From contig CAJHNH020004546.1 in NCBI GenBank assembly GCA_905116865.2, positions 62,001-126,000 on the forward strand: a DNA stretch of 64,000 nucleotides, given 5' to 3'. Positions 22,050-33,839 of this stretch are shown in pieces. Under the pieces are notes generated by a model. It had not been told where the DNA came from, made no database searches, and saw only the letters and a program-made list of their open reading frames with translations. Numbering within the stretch: the first letter of the stretch is position 1; each line of letters opens with the position of its first letter. The stretch comes from Candidula unifasciata (taxonomy: Eukaryota; Mollusca; Gastropoda; Stylommatophora; Geomitridae). The position numbers and the translations under genes were made by a program.

Positions 22050-22117
<68 letters not shown>
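22050..22117. repeat. G-run of 68
   Basis: Longest homopolymer in the window; could form stacked G-quadruplexes. Length is unreliable in any assembly. Confidence 0.9.
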
Positions 22118-22118
<1 letters not shown>

Positions 22119-22239
22119 GTGTATCTTTCGCACATCCAGCCAAGCCTGGCCAGCATTAGAGAGAGGGCTTTTCAAGCTGTGTGTTCTGCCAGGACATGTT
22201 ACATTTCTCACCTCAACTGTCACTTGTGATTAGCAGTGG

Positions 22240-23490
22240 CATTCCCAAACTTCTCTTACTTAGTGCAATCCCTATTTATTTTTATTATTATTTTTTTAAA
22301 TGCCAACCAGTTCTAAGTTAATTTTTTTATCCTGTGTCTGTTCTATAGCCATCAAACCATTATCTTTTACTTATTTCCTCCAGTATATCCTTTTAGGCAA
22401 GCATTTATTTCAGAGTTTGTGTTTTATTATGTAGTATCCATGTTTTCAATTAGCTAGTGTGACATTGCTCCTGTCGTGATAATAGCAGCATTAATTGGGT
22501 TATTATGAGCTGAGTAGTTTTAATTGCATCGATTGTTTTCAATATGGCTAAAGCACCTGTCTTTGCTTCCTTATGATGTACCTGTGTATTTCTCAGAACT
22601 GTTGCTGCTACAGGTGAATTCATGTATCTTTTAATTGCTGCTGCATAACTGTTTGGTTGTAAATGTATGCAGTTATGTTTTTATTTTTCAGTATTGTAGA
22701 TTTTCAGATTAACCACACTAATAGAACATAGAGCTTTTTGGCAGATTAACTTTTTTTTAAATATTCTGTTTTAACAGTTTTCTGAATTGTATAATTTTTA
22801 ATTTTATTACAGTTGTTTTGATTCAGTGTAGTTTGTTACATAATTATCTAGTGCTTCCCTTTGCATGTTACTTTAATTACATTGTGATATTTTATGTTTT
22901 AAAGTGAACACAATTGTATACAGGTCACAGTATCGTACTTATAGAAAATTTTCATGTAACCTTCCTTGTCCAATTCTGTTGTTACAGAAGATCTGTTTTT
23001 TTTTTTATGGCAGTGTGTCTAGAGGAGTAGTGGTATACTAGCTAGCTAGTCTTTAAAAAAAATGCGTTTAAAAAAATAATTGCAGATGATAAGAAAGGAA
23101 TTGAGTTTTAAAATTTGCTGAGAAAACATAAAGTATATGTTAGCTTTACAAAACTCCTTACAGTTAAAGAAACAGCGGATGTTGCGACAGTTAGCCTTCA
23201 TCAGCATAACAACAACAACAAATAAAACACAAAACACACACAAATAAACTGTGCGACACTTACTTGGATCGCTGTGGGTAGTATAAAGAACAGAATAGAA
23301 GCATGAATTGCTTTCAAAGAGGAGCAAAAAACGGAAACCTGATCAGTGGAAGTAAAGAGCTTAAGATTTACTGGCTAGTGGGCCAGCTTACCAGAACTGT
23401 GGTCTGTGTTCAGTCCTTAGCTGTGTCAGAGTTAGCATTTCTGAGTAGCACAGCTTCTGGATCAACCCAACCATAAAACATGGGTCTTCT
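22240..23490. other. AT-rich unique stretch without visible gene
   Basis: No exon, LINE or tandem repeat recognised; T-rich on the + strand with several AATAAA/ATTAAA-like words. Could include distal syntrophin 3' UTR, but nothing shows it. Confidence 0.4.
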
Positions 23491-24060
23491 TCTCAAAGTC
23501 CATGCCATGTAGCTTTGGTAGTCTTGTCTATCCACAGCCTTCTGTCTCATGTACTTTCAGTCAACTCTGACACAGATGATCTTCTATTCCATGTCAGAAT
23601 CTCCAGCAGCTGTTCTCTGGGTCCTCGTCTGCCTCTCTATCCCTCCAAGCTTTCCTGCTGTCACAATGTACTCCAGTGTTCTCCTTCTCATCACACTACC
23701 AAAAAATTTAGATTTTCTCTTTCTGCTTTCTGATGAGGGCAATCAGTTCTCTTCATAAGTCAGTTTCTTTGAAGACATCTTCATTACTCTTTTTATCTGT
23801 CCAGGATATTCTCATTATTGGTCTGTAAAAGCCACATCTTCCCAGCTTCATTAATTTACCAACTGTCCATGATTTACTTCTGTATATCAGTATAAGATTG
23901 ATGTAGTCTTTAATAATTCTCTTTCTCAGCTTGATGGACAAAGAAATATTGCATAAAATATTCTTCATTTTGTAAAGTGCTGCCTTTGCTTTAGCTATTC
24001 AACATTTAACTTCCTTAAAAAACATCTTCCCTCTGATGTTATCAGGGCACCTAAGTACTT
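23490..24060 (-). mobile_element. non-LTR retrotransposon C-terminal fragment
   Basis: Minus strand: SLSIKLRKRIIKDYINLILI, YRSKSWTVGKL, RRPIMRISWTDKK-like and NEDVFKETDL, then a decayed FGHxxR segment. Stops present. Confidence 0.65.
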
Positions 24061-24239
24061 AAACATGGGTACTGGATGGGTTCTGGGAATTGCCTGGGAT
24101 GGGAACTACCCATCTGACTTCAGTAAACAGTTAGCTAGTATATGTGAAAGCTTAACAGTTCAAACCCCTGCAGCAGTTCCTGCCATGGAACAGCCTGTAA
24201 TTGTTTGACTCTATAGAGTGCTGATTTTATTGTCTGGGC

Positions 24240-24432
24240 TGCCTTCAAAGTTGGAGTGCATCCGCCTGAGAGGCAAGGAACCAGCAGTGTGCATACAATT
24301 AGGCCAGACCTGTCAAATGGATGGCCACACAGGACACAAGTTTTGGAACTAGACGAATGTCGTCAAGTGGATGAACAACCAAGATTTAATACCTGAGTTT
24401 ACAGCCGATGTACCCCAGGAAAGAAGAAGAGA
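24240..24432 (+). mobile_element. SINE-E copy, 5'-truncated
   Basis: Caaagttggagtgcatccgcctgagaggc...gtggatgaacaaccaagattt...ggaaagaagaagag. Confidence 0.6.
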
Positions 24433-25007
24433 TTGTCTGAGCATGCTTTCTATGTATATACTGTTAGCTGACTTTTTACAACCCTACGTTGTTGAACTGT
24501 GATTTACTTATGAAAATTGTCAACCGGAACAGTTAGATGTTGATGTTCAGTATGTTTTAACATGTTCTAAGAAAGAAATACAGTCAAGAAATTTGGTGAC
24601 AGCTGACAAGATTAATGGACAAATAGTAAGGAGAAGACAAAGAGAGAAATATTTAGATAGCTTGGCCATATGGGAGGCCAGGACAAGAACACTGGCATGA
24701 TCTTTGTTTCTGGTAATCATATGCAGTGGTGAATCATGACTGCCTGCAATTATCAGCAAGACACATAACAGCTAGCAACAAACATTAAGCGAACTGTGTG
24801 CTATGGGAATTTCAAAATGGCAGAAAGCAGACAAAAACAAAATAACTGCCAATACTAGCTCCTGAAAATGTAGCGTAGGTGTTGCTTTACACAAATGGAT
24901 ACAGATGTTGTAGAATAGTGAAGGTGAAATCTTCACCTGATTCCTTAGAAGAGCTGACTTGTCACTCTAGTCGTATGGGTAGGCTCCTAATTTGTAACTG
25001 CAGTGTT

Positions 25008-25430
25008 GAGTTGAGTCAAGAATTGACATCACAGCACGTGGGGCATTCCCATACATGTTCTGTCCTCATCTTCAGCAGCCAGGGCAGAGCTCCAGTACTG
25101 ATGGTACCGGTCACAATCTGGTTATATGTTCATCTTGCCTTTCCTCTGAGTGTAGTGAGCTGGCCAGACTCTCTGGTTACACCCAGGTGCCTCCATTCTC
25201 TCCAGGCCATAATAATCTTGTTTCTCTACTGATTCCGTTGATTGTTCCCAAAAGGCCTTGACCTCATCTGCCCTGTCATGTATCAGTTCACCACCCATTG
25301 GTGCATATCCAGCCAATCTGTCTGCCTGTTTATTACTTACCACGCCGGCATTGCCTTGAGAAAAGATCCAAAGTATGCTCACTAACCGTGACCTTCCCAG
25401 TGAAGCTTGCCACTCTGCTCAAAGCATCCC
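25008..25430 (-). mobile_element. I-type LINE 3' end with RNase H remnant
   Basis: Minus strand: FSQGNAGVVSNKQADRLAGY, LIHDRADEVKAFWEQSTESV and [10 protein letters not shown], then frameshift. The SNKQADRLA replaces GNEQADRLA of the RNase H motif. Confidence 0.7.
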
Positions 25431-25799
25431 TGTCTTCACCTTTACTTTACAGCAGTGAAGATAAATCACCATAACCTCAGTACTTGTTGCAATTACTATA
25501 ATGTCTTGTCCATTAGGCACAGCAGGAGATGTCCAAGGCCCGGGAGACATGATGCAGGTTGCCCACTCCCTGCCCCATCTCCCCCCTCGACCCTGCCCTA
25601 TCTCCCACCTCCCTGCCCCATCTCTTCCCCCCCCCCCTTTTGCGAGCTGCGAGATAAACGAGCTGAAACAATTGTTGAAAGGGGAACACCTACTACTAAA
25701 GTACTAAAGATCGGTAGACTCCTGCTGTGCATGCTGCCATCGTGGAGTTTGTCTTATATAGAAAACAAGAGAACATTGAAGATAGTAAACTGAAACTCT

Positions 25800-26370
25800 A
25801 CTAAATTGAGAAGTTTCCCTTGGCAGCTTGGGTAGAAAGTTTGCATAAACTGGGTTATCAAAGTCAGTGTGTGGGGGGAGGGTATAAACTAATATTAACC
25901 TTACTTGAAGTCAAGATTAAAGAAAGTAGGCTCAAACAACAGATTGCGCTTTGATGGAACAACATATGTTTTCATTGTTTGGGAAATCATTATCCAGTTT
26001 GACCAAGTGGAGCATTGATCATCAAAATGTGTTCACAAATCAGGGCTGGACTGTGTACAGCAGTCTCAGACATCAGTGCTTGTTAGTATGGTAGCTGGGT
26101 GGAGCAGGAGAGCACTGTTGCAGTATACCTGTGGTCAGTTTATGCCTGAATGTGGAGTTGGATATTGTAGTTTGTATGCCTTATTGTACATGGACATTGT
26201 TCATCATAATCATCAACTTCCACCTTTTGCCTTTAAGCTCATGGGGAAGAACAATTGACAGTTCAGCATTTGATGGTTGGCACTGGCCATTGAGGGCCAA
26301 TGCTTCATTGGGAAAGATAGGGCAGATGAAGAAGAAGACTGGTCATTATCATTCACTGTTGATGTATAAT
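25800..26370. other. no gene seen
   Basis: Mixed sequence with no recognisable coding or repeat structure. Confidence 0.4.
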
Positions 26371-26640
26371 ATTTTTAGTATCGTCAGTCCATCCTTTCCT
26401 TTGACATCTTCTTGCTTTCACATATTTGTTTTCATGTGTAGCGTCTGTGTTAGTAGTAGTTGTGGCTGCATTCCTATGAGGTGACCAAATCATTTGATCT
26501 GCTTCTCAGTGAATTGGGTGCAAGGTGTTCTTCCCACTGTCTGCCTTACAGTGGAAATGGCTGCTTGTTGTTAGCCTTGCTGTTGCTCTGTATTTGATAG
26601 ACATTCATCAGCGGCAGCAGTAACATATGATATACTTCAT
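26370..26640 (-). mobile_element. non-LTR retrotransposon C-terminal remnant
   Basis: Minus strand reads STVRQTVGRTPCTQFTEKQI then KWFGHLIGM, the post-RT FGH region. Confidence 0.5.
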
Positions 26641-26651
26641 GGTCACAGTAT

Positions 26652-26942
26652 CTTCTGCTTCTTCTTCTTCGCGTTCACCAGCTGTACACTCTGGCGGAAA
26701 GTTCTGGTTGCTCATCCACTACTGAACTGCAGTCCTGCTCCAGAACCTGAGTGTTGCGTGTGCATCAGTTTTACAGATCTCATTCTCTTGAATACAGACT
26801 GTTGGTTCCTTGCCTCTCAGGCAGATGCACTCCGACTTCAAAGGAAGCTCCCCAATTAGTTGACTCTTACGACATGCTTTTGGGGAGGCAGTGGGTCTGC
26901 TCTTGTTTTCCCCACAATGGGGCCCCGGAACCCACACGGGAA
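26652..26942 (-). mobile_element. SINE-E copy, reverse, near full length
   Basis: Tail complement cttcttcttcgcg, body cttgcctctcaggcagatgcactccgac, head ggggccccggaacccacacggg. Least degraded copy in the window. Confidence 0.65.
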
Positions 26943-26960
26943 GGTCACAGTATCTAAAGT

Positions 26961-27097
26961 TTAACTCTTTGAGTCCCAGGGGGTTTAGCATCACAGGCCC
27001 AATGGGTAGTAAAGAGAGACTAAAATCGACACATCATGCGCTCATTGGGCTTGTAGGTAAGAACTTATGATGCGTTCCCAGGGACTCCAAGAGTTAA
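26961..27097. mobile_element. TTAA palindromic MITE, opposite orientation
   Basis: Same termini and interior as 11162-11305 in reverse, 137 bp. Confidence 0.75.
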
Positions 27098-27279
27098 GCA
27101 AAGTCCTAACCTACATACTTTATGACTTCTCTAGCCATGCTCCCCCTCCCCCCTTTACACTGCCATAAAAGGTGATAAAATAAGGACAATTATTTGATCA
27201 TCATCATCACACATTGCAGAATTATCCTCTTGGTTTGGTTTATGTCAAGTAGAATTCTGTGTGGTCATTTGTTTTATAT

Positions 27280-27545
27280 CATCATCATCATGTAGCAGGT
27301 CCTTTGAAAGAAACTCGGCCTCTCGCCAGCTCTCCTGCTTCATGCACTTTCATACTCAAGGAGTCACTTATATCTTATGCCCATCTTCGTGTCGGTCGGC
27401 CCCTGCCCCTTTTTCCTGGTACCATGCCTTCTGCTATAATTTTTTCCAATCCGTCGTGGCGCTTGATATGACCAAAATATTTCAGCTTCCGAGACAGGAT
27501 GCTGTTTATTAGCCAGTCTTCCTTGATTTTCAGATCTTTTATTCA
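27280..27545 (-). mobile_element. YGCESW-type retrotransposon 3' end
   Basis: Nearly identical in layout to 30-300 (atcatgtagcaggtcctttg..., cgtgtcggtcggcccctgccc, ccttgattttcagatc). Its 3' end is the ATC microsatellite at 27278-27295. Truncated sooner than the copy at the window start. Confidence 0.7.
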
Positions 27546-27764
27546 GATGTTTTATACCATATCATATAAATTGCAAAGACAACAACTAGTATTTTGGTTA
27601 TATAAACATTACCTATCAATGTACAGTTATTTGCCTAAATGAATTAAGTCTGTCCTCAACCTTTTTGTGTGTGGTAACATTACTGAAATAGAAAGCAACT
27701 TTTCCCACCTCTACAGATGTATTGAGTCTGTAGTGCTATACCTATATTTTGTAGACCAATCTAC

Positions 27765-27965
27765 ACTGTGTGGATGATATGGTCAACATAACGCTGGCAG
27801 CATTTATTTTCCAGGACTTTACCTGGTATCAATTTAAGCCTGGGTCAGCCTCAGAGGCAATGTCGTTTTTTTTTTCTAAATGCTCATTTTTTGAACCTGC
27901 GACCTTTCAATCTGCAGGTGAGAATCTAGCCACTACACCACACATGCCGACATGTACAGTAGGCT
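27765..27965 (-). mobile_element. SINE-B copy, reverse, divergent
   Basis: Ttttgaacctgcgacctttcaatctgcaggtgagaatctagccactacaccaca is the reverse of the tRNA-like head. Confidence 0.5.
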
Positions 27966-28019
27966 AAACAGTTAAGTATAACAGGTCATGGCACGAGGCA
28001 GATGAGAGCTTGTGATCCA

Positions 28020-28195
28020 CAGGGAGCTGTTGTGGCACAGTGGCTCGACACTTATCTGACAGTATAAAGCTCTTGGGTTTGAATCCTCGAAGAGGTGTTA
28101 TTTTGTTATGAAATTGCCTTGAATGTGAAGTCAGTCGATCCTAAAATGGAAACTAGGAAATGTTCCAGGATGTAAAGTGGCCAGCATGAGATGAG
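28020..28195 (+). mobile_element. SINE-B copy, divergent
   Basis: Agggagctgttgtggcacagtggctcgacactt with B box gggtttgaatcctcg; body truncated just before the TTAA MITE at 28199. Confidence 0.5.
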
Positions 28196-28198
28196 CCG

Positions 28199-28344
28199 TT
28201 AACTCTTTGAGTCCCAAGGAACGCAACATACGTTCATAGGTTCCTTCCTAGAAGCCCAATGAACGCATTATGCGCCGATTTTATGACTTTCTTTACTACC
28301 CTCTGGGCCTGTGATGCTAAACCCCCTGGGACTCAAAGAGTTAA
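28199..28344. mobile_element. TTAA palindromic MITE
   Basis: 146 bp, TTAACTCTTTGAGTCCCA ... GGGACTCAAAGAGTTAA, with perfect terminal 12-mers. Confidence 0.75.
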
Positions 28345-28499
28345 GTGTTGATATGTTTACTCAGATGTAGCTCTGGCAACCTACCCCAAGCCTGCTACTG
28401 GCATGAAACAGGTCCGATACTTTGTATCTTTACAAATGGCAAAGAAAACACGTTTATTGCACAAAATACACAAAAGGCTGTGATCCATGAAGAGATACT

Positions 28500-28832
28500 T
28501 TCTCTTCTGCTTCATCTTTGTGTTTACTGGCTGTAAATTCTGGCATAAAGTTCTGGTTGTTCATCCACTTCTGGACTTTGGTCTTGTTCCAGAACTTGAG
28601 TTTTGCAGTCACATGACTTTTACAGACACATTCTTTTTTACAGATTTAGCCTATTTCTGTGCAGACTGTTGATCCGGTCCCCTACCTCTCAGGCAGATGC
28701 ATTCTGACTTTGAAGAAAAACTCCTAATTAGTTGCCTTTTTTGACGTGCTTTTAGGAAGGGGCTGGGGGTTGGGGGGGGGGGGGGGGGTATTTCCCAAAC
28801 GCAGGGTCCAGGAACTCACATGGGGATTTTGA
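28500..28832 (-). mobile_element. SINE-E copy, reverse, with G-run
   Basis: Ctcttctgcttcatctttgtg...cctctcaggcagatgcattctgac...ggtccaggaactcacatgggg; a 17-base G-run at 28772-28788 lies inside. Confidence 0.6.
28772..28788. repeat. G-run of 17
   Basis: Inside the SINE-E copy at 28500-28832. Confidence 0.9.
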
Positions 28833-29049
28833 AAAAAATACAAGACAGATCAAATTAAAATGGAATATTTTGTGAAATTATATTTGTACCGCAGTGAGAA
28901 CCATTGTCAGCATTCTTGATGATTTTGTTTGTTGTTGTTGTTGTTGATATTATTGTTAACATAAAGTTCATTTAGCATGGACTGTTCATATAATAAGCTC
29001 AAGAAGTATTTAACAAGCATGTTTGAAGGAAAGGAGATCAACTTCCTGG

Positions 29050-29245
29050 CACAAGGTTTTATCCCTAATGGCTGGGTTTTTCTCTGTAAGTGTCTGCTTG
29101 ATGTCAAGAGCATCACAGAAAGCCCAAACTCTGTAGTTTCCAGTAATGGTCCCAAGAGAGCTCTAATATACCGCACCCTGGTGAACTGACCAAGGGAATC
29201 CAGAAAACAGACCCACAGCTTTCAGAGCTAGGGCAAATGGCGGAA
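29050..29245 (-). mobile_element. SINE-D copy, reverse, divergent
   Basis: Minus strand TGGTGAAGTAGTTCCGCC head (29263-29240) and GAAACTACAGAGTTTGGGCT body. Same family as 10910-11098. Confidence 0.45.
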
Positions 29246-29284
29246 CTACTTCACCATCTTGGTTTTATCTACAGCAGTCAGAAC

Positions 29285-29585
29285 AACCCGTATTAACTTC
29301 GTCTTCCTCCTCAACAGCCAACAGAGTCTCCATACTGATGATACCAGTTGTCATCTGGTTTACTGCTCATCTCTGCCCCCCTCCCTTCAGTCTGGAGTGG
29401 TGCCCGCAGACATTCCTTGTCGCATCATTCTCTCCAGGCATGTACAGTTTTCAGTATTTTCCATTTTACTTGTTATTTCACCCAACAGGCAAGGGATCAG
29501 CTCTGCCTTGTGCATGTGCACATGGCCAGGTTGGCCAGTCCAGCCGACCAAACTGCCTGCTCAGTCCCAAACACACCTACTTGGC
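29285..29585 (-). mobile_element. I-type LINE 3' fragment, divergent
   Basis: Cttcgtcttcctcctcaacagccaacagagtctccatactgatgatacc aligns with the reverse of the 3' end. Highly diverged, with no usable frame. Confidence 0.45.
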
Positions 29586-29958
29586 TCAGCCTAACTGCTT
29601 CCTCACGGAAACCCCCATTAAACAAGAATTACTTTCCATATAATTCACACCTTGACTTCATTGTTGTCCGTATCAGTATAATGATATGTAACTTTTTGAT
29701 GTTTTCTATTGTGATAAGATGCATTGTTCTGTGAGCTTTTACTCTACTTACATATATTTATATGAGTATTTTTTTCTTTACAATTCAATTTACAGAAAAA
29801 GATCTTAATTTTTACAATGTAATTTTGTGAGACGTATACAGATGTATTTGAAATCAGTTTACTACTTGCTTGTATGTGTATGGTCATATATTTGTTAGAA
29901 CAGTTCCATAGAGCTGTGCTTGCATGTTTTGTATTGGAATTACATCTGATATTGTTTG

Positions 29959-30236
29959 AGCTGGGAGTCGCCATGGCATTGCCGGCTAGATGCATGCCTG
30001 GCGGATCAGAAGGTCATGGATTCGCGTCCTGAGGAAGCCAGACTTTTTTAAAAATGACCTTGACTCCCACGTCGACCCAGCTTTAAGTGGGTACCAGGTG
30101 CAGTCCTGGGAAGTAAAGGCAGCTGGCGTGGTGCTGACCACATCACCCACCAAGTGCCAATTGATGTATAAAAATATAGGCCTAGCCCTATATGCCCAAT
30201 ACGCATAAAAGCGTGGAAAAGGGACCTTTACTTTTC
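29959..30236 (+). mobile_element. SINE-B copy
   Basis: Gggagtcgccatggcattgccggctagatgc, ggattcgcgtcctgagg, tgacttgactcccac-like body and the gcgtggaaaagggacctttactttt tail. Confidence 0.65.
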
Positions 30237-30367
30237 TTGTTTAAATTGTTTGAGCTGTTAGTCCCTACGTTGATATTTGAACCAGTAGCATTCTATGTTG
30301 ATGTGTTTCTGGCTACGTGTTAGCAACACTAATAATTCTGTTGTTTACTTGTTTGGCTACGTTAGAG

Positions 30368-31159
30368 CAGTGTTCTTCAACCCACTGGTGGGCCTGCGGG
30401 AAAAGTTCCGGTGGGCCAAAGAAATTTTCTATGGGCCGCAGAAGAAGTTCCGTAAGTTTTTCTGTTCCAGAACTGCAGTCTGTAGCATTGACACCTCAAA
30501 GATCAGAAGTGCAGTCTGTAGCATTGACACCTCAAAGATCAGAACTGCAACAGGTGCAAATGATATTCAGATATTCAGCATTACAAGTCAGCATTTAAAG
30601 ATGTTAGCTGCAAAATTTGATAGTTATTTGCCTGAAAATGGGGATCCTTGTAAAGGTAACCTTTTGATTAGTAATCGCTTTTTGAAAGATATAAAATCAT
30701 GTGCACCTGATCATCTTGAAAAAAAAAAAAAAGCTGATTTGAAGCATCTTCTGTTGTCACTCTTGTGTCAAGATTTACGATGCAGTCGGAGTTTTGGATA
30801 TCACTAGAAAAAAAGAATATCCATATCTGAGTTATAGAGCTATTATCTTTGGTTGTCTTTTCAACTTCTATGTGTATGAAAAGACTAAAAACAGAAATAT
30901 AGAAATCGAAGAAAGTTATTTCAGAGCTTCGACTGTCAGAATTAACGCTGCAGCCATATGTATATCAGGTTAAGCTAACCTCTAACCGGCAGCAGATGTC
31001 GCATTAGCTGACAATTGTAATTTAGTGACATCAGATTTAACAAATAAACTGCCATCTACATTTGTCTTTGTTGCTGTGTTTGGTTAACTGTTAGATAGGC
31101 AATGAAACCGTTTCTACTGTTTTGCTGGGCTACTGATGTAAAAATCTTGAGAAACACTG
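30368..31159 (+). mobile_element. deleted hAT transposon with transposase remnants
   Basis: Ends CAGTGTTCTTCAACC and TTGAGAAACACTG are inverted repeats; the 8-bp flanks match only 5 of 8. Inside, HLKMLAAKFDSYLPENGDPC and KKADLKHLLLSLL (30590-30760) are followed by a frame-shifted stretch EYPYLSYRAIIFGCLF (30815-30860). The latter is reminiscent of the hAT C-terminal dimerisation region. A 36-bp segment (ctgtagcattgacacctcaaag) is doubled at 30475-30545. Confidence 0.6.
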
Positions 31160-31389
31160 TGGTGGAGTATGTCAGTGTATGACAGTTGTCATTGTTAGCT
31201 TATTCAGTACCAGAATTGCTGTAAAGTTTTTGTGACCTTGTCACTCCATTTCACATACAGCTTTATGAATATACTTATTCGCTTGACTGTACAATTTCAT
31301 TCTTGGGAAAAAAAAGTGGTTGTTTCCCTTCCTTTGATAAGTTTTCAGTATGTAGTTTAATAAATGCTAATTGCATTTTGTAGGATAAA

Positions 31390-31860
31390 GCATAGTTCAC
31401 ATTTCTGTACTCAGAAGCAGTTTCATATCCTCTCCTTGTTGTTTCTGGGCTCCCATTTTCTGTTTTTTTTTCTACACTCTATCCCCCAGTGGAGCTTAGG
31501 CCCTCAGACAACTCGCGCCAAGTCATTCTGTCTTTTACTATTGTGTGCAGCTCTCCCTGTCACTCTCCAGCTCCTTTCTCCATGTGTTTTTTTTGGTCTG
31601 CCATTATTTCTGTGCACATAAAAGTTTTAAGTGCAAACACATTCAAGCTATTTTGTTTTCAGGTTTTCTCAACATGTGTCCTTTCCAACACCGTCATATT
31701 TTCTTCTCCTCTTGACCCACTGGAAGTTGTTTTAGTTCTCTCCCAAAGTGATTCTGTCATACCATTTGATTCCCTCCATTCTGCACAGGTGCCAGTTGAT
31801 GATTGTTTATAGTTTATTAGTAATTGCCCTAGCTGTTCTCCATGTTTCCCCTCCATACAG
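31390..31860 (-). mobile_element. possible LINE C-terminal remnant
   Basis: Minus strand, in changing frames: a WKGHMLRKPEN-like motif, then RQNDLARVV and PKLHWGIECRKKQKM, reminiscent of the GHxLRK...W tail of L1/Tx1-like elements. Weak call. Confidence 0.35.
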
Positions 31861-31978
31861 CATTACTGATTAGTAATTGCCCTAGCTGTTCTCCATGTTT
31901 CCCCTCCATACAGCATTACTGATTAGTAATTGCCCTAGCTGTTCTCCATGTTTCCCCTCCATACAGCATTACTGATTT
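31811..31978. repeat. 53-bp tandem repeat, 3 copies
   Basis: gattagtaattgccctagct gttctcc... catacagcattact repeated with near identity. Confidence 0.9.
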
Positions 31979-32429
31979 GACAGAATTTAAAAAAAAATAT
32001 TTGGTTTAGTATTAGTTTTAATTTTTTTATACCTTGACACATTTCCTAGTGCAATTAAAACTGCCCTCAACTGGAATAGACCCCCCACCCCTTCTACACA
32101 CACACACTCACAAACGCACGCACGCACAAGCATACGCACGCACAGGCATGCGCACACACACAAGAATGTTGTACAAGGTGACTATTTATTGAAAGGAGCT
32201 CATGGGAGCAGAATCCAGTTGCTGTCAGTGCAGAGGTCAACGTGCTTAAATGTACCCAAAAAAAATTTTTACTGTGCACACACACACTCTCACAAAACCA
32301 ATTAACTTAAAGTGTATCGCTGTGCATTTCCTAAAAGTCCCCTTATGTTGTCTAAACATCACCTTGTGTTTGTTAGAAGTTGTCTTGTATATTCTAAAAG
32401 TTACCATGTGTCTGACTTGTACCATAATA

Positions 32430-32940
32430 GAATAGCTTAAGGTGTCCCAAAGGAGAAAGATATAGAGTGACGATGTGTCCCAAGGACAGTGGACCACTTA
32501 CTAAGGAACCTCAGTGACTGATTTGCCAACACCAGTGACAGACTTAAGAAGTACCTTGAGTGATTCAAGGTATCTCAGGGGAGCAGGTCATCAAGCAATG
32601 TCCCCAAGAGTAAAGACATCTAGTGAATTAAATAGTACCAATGCTAATTAATGACTTACTAAGAAACATCAGTGAACAAGTGACTTAATGTGTCACAAAG
32701 GAGAAAGACATTGAATTGTGTCCCAGTGGAGAAAGACTTTGGGTTACTTAAGATGTCCTAAGGACAGTAAACGCCTTACCAAGGAACATTGGTGAAGACT
32801 TGCTAAGGAAAGCAAATGAAAATTTTGCTACCTACACTGAGTGTCTTAAGATGTCCCAAAGGAGAAAGACATTAAATGTGTCCCACAGATAGTAGCCAAC
32901 CTTACCAAAGAACTTCAGCAAACGACTTACCTCAGACATT
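32430..32940. repeat. degenerate tandem repeats
   Basis: Words gtgtcccaaaggagaaagac, acttactaaggaacatcagtg and gacttaa recur irregularly; an old, eroded satellite. No coding potential seen. Confidence 0.55.
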
Positions 32941-33039
32941 TGTTTTTAAATGGATTTAACATAATGTTATGCTCAGTAGCTTTCTATTGTTTTGGTTAGA
33001 TGTCATCATAAACCACTTCTATCGTTAAGTGTCCCTTGG

Positions 33040-33180
33040 GGGAACAATTTGCGATCCAGTACATGCTGGATATTGTCAGGCCCTGAAACATAAAGTGTTC
33101 TTAATTTTCTCAATCCAATTTTTTGGGAGTGGCTGCCATCTTGCTCTTGTAGTTGATCTTCTGAGATGTGGCACCTGGGA
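33040..33180 (-). mobile_element. non-LTR retrotransposon fragment, left part (split by SINE-A)
   Basis: Gcgatccagtacatgctgg through ttgatcttctgagatgtggc aligns with 49680-49805. The remainder of the same fragment resumes at 33500 after SINE-A at 33182-33498. Confidence 0.6.
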
Positions 33181-33181
33181 T

Positions 33182-33498
33182 AGGGAGCTGCGTGGTCTCG
33201 AGGTATGGTGTCCACCTCGAGTGCTTGAGGTTCCGGGTTTAATCACTAGTAAGGGCTGGGATTTCTTCATGTGGACTTGGACTAGTAATTCTGGAACTCG
33301 AAAAGAGTAGCCTAACGGGGCTGCCGGGCAACTATTTGAAGCTGAAAATCTACCCAAAGTATTTCAGGATCCTCGCCGGTGCTACAGAGCCTGTGCACTG
33401 TGCAGAGCTTCTTCGAACTAAGACTTGAGTTAGAAGGAGAATGGAGCACTTATGGGTTCCTACCCCTGTGCCATGATGTTGATTCGTTGTTCCTGTAA
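33182..33498 (+). mobile_element. SINE-A copy with internal deletion, inserted in LINE
   Basis: Head gggagctgcgtggtctcgagg and tail ttgattcgttgttc are intact. About 70 bp between the glycine-tRNA-like head and aaaagagtagcctaacgg is missing. Confidence 0.75.
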
Positions 33499-33499
33499 T

Positions 33500-33700
33500 G
33501 GTATTTGATATTGCTGCATTTTAACGAGATGGCCAAACCACTTGATCTGCTGTTTCTCGATTAATCAAGTACAAGGTGTGGTTTCCACAATATGATAGTA
33601 TCATTATTTACTTGATCTCCGCTGGTTAGGTTGGCGGCTTTTCTCAGGCATCTCGCAAGTGGTGATTCTTCAAATATGGGCTTTAGACAGTGTCTTAGTT
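33500..33700 (-). mobile_element. non-LTR retrotransposon fragment, right part (split by SINE-A)
   Basis: Ttgctgcattttaacgagatgg...caagtacaaggtgtgg continues the alignment with 49815-49910, showing that the SINE landed in a pre-existing retroelement. Confidence 0.55.
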
Positions 33701-33839
33701 TGACACAGGTAGCTCAACTCAGTTATGTTTTGATGTCTTAATAATGGTTACAGCTGGTATATTAGCTTACTGACATCTGGTTTCTATTTCTCTGTCAACT
33801 ATAAAGAACACGTATTGCAGCAAACAGCAGCTTTAAAAA

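Noticed and set aside
21996..22233. Poly-Gly and poly-Pro proteins
   Set aside because: Translation of a 68-base G-run.
31364..31812. Plus-strand secreted or membrane protein frames
   Set aside because: Shadow of a probable antisense LINE tail, with no splice signals or known domain.
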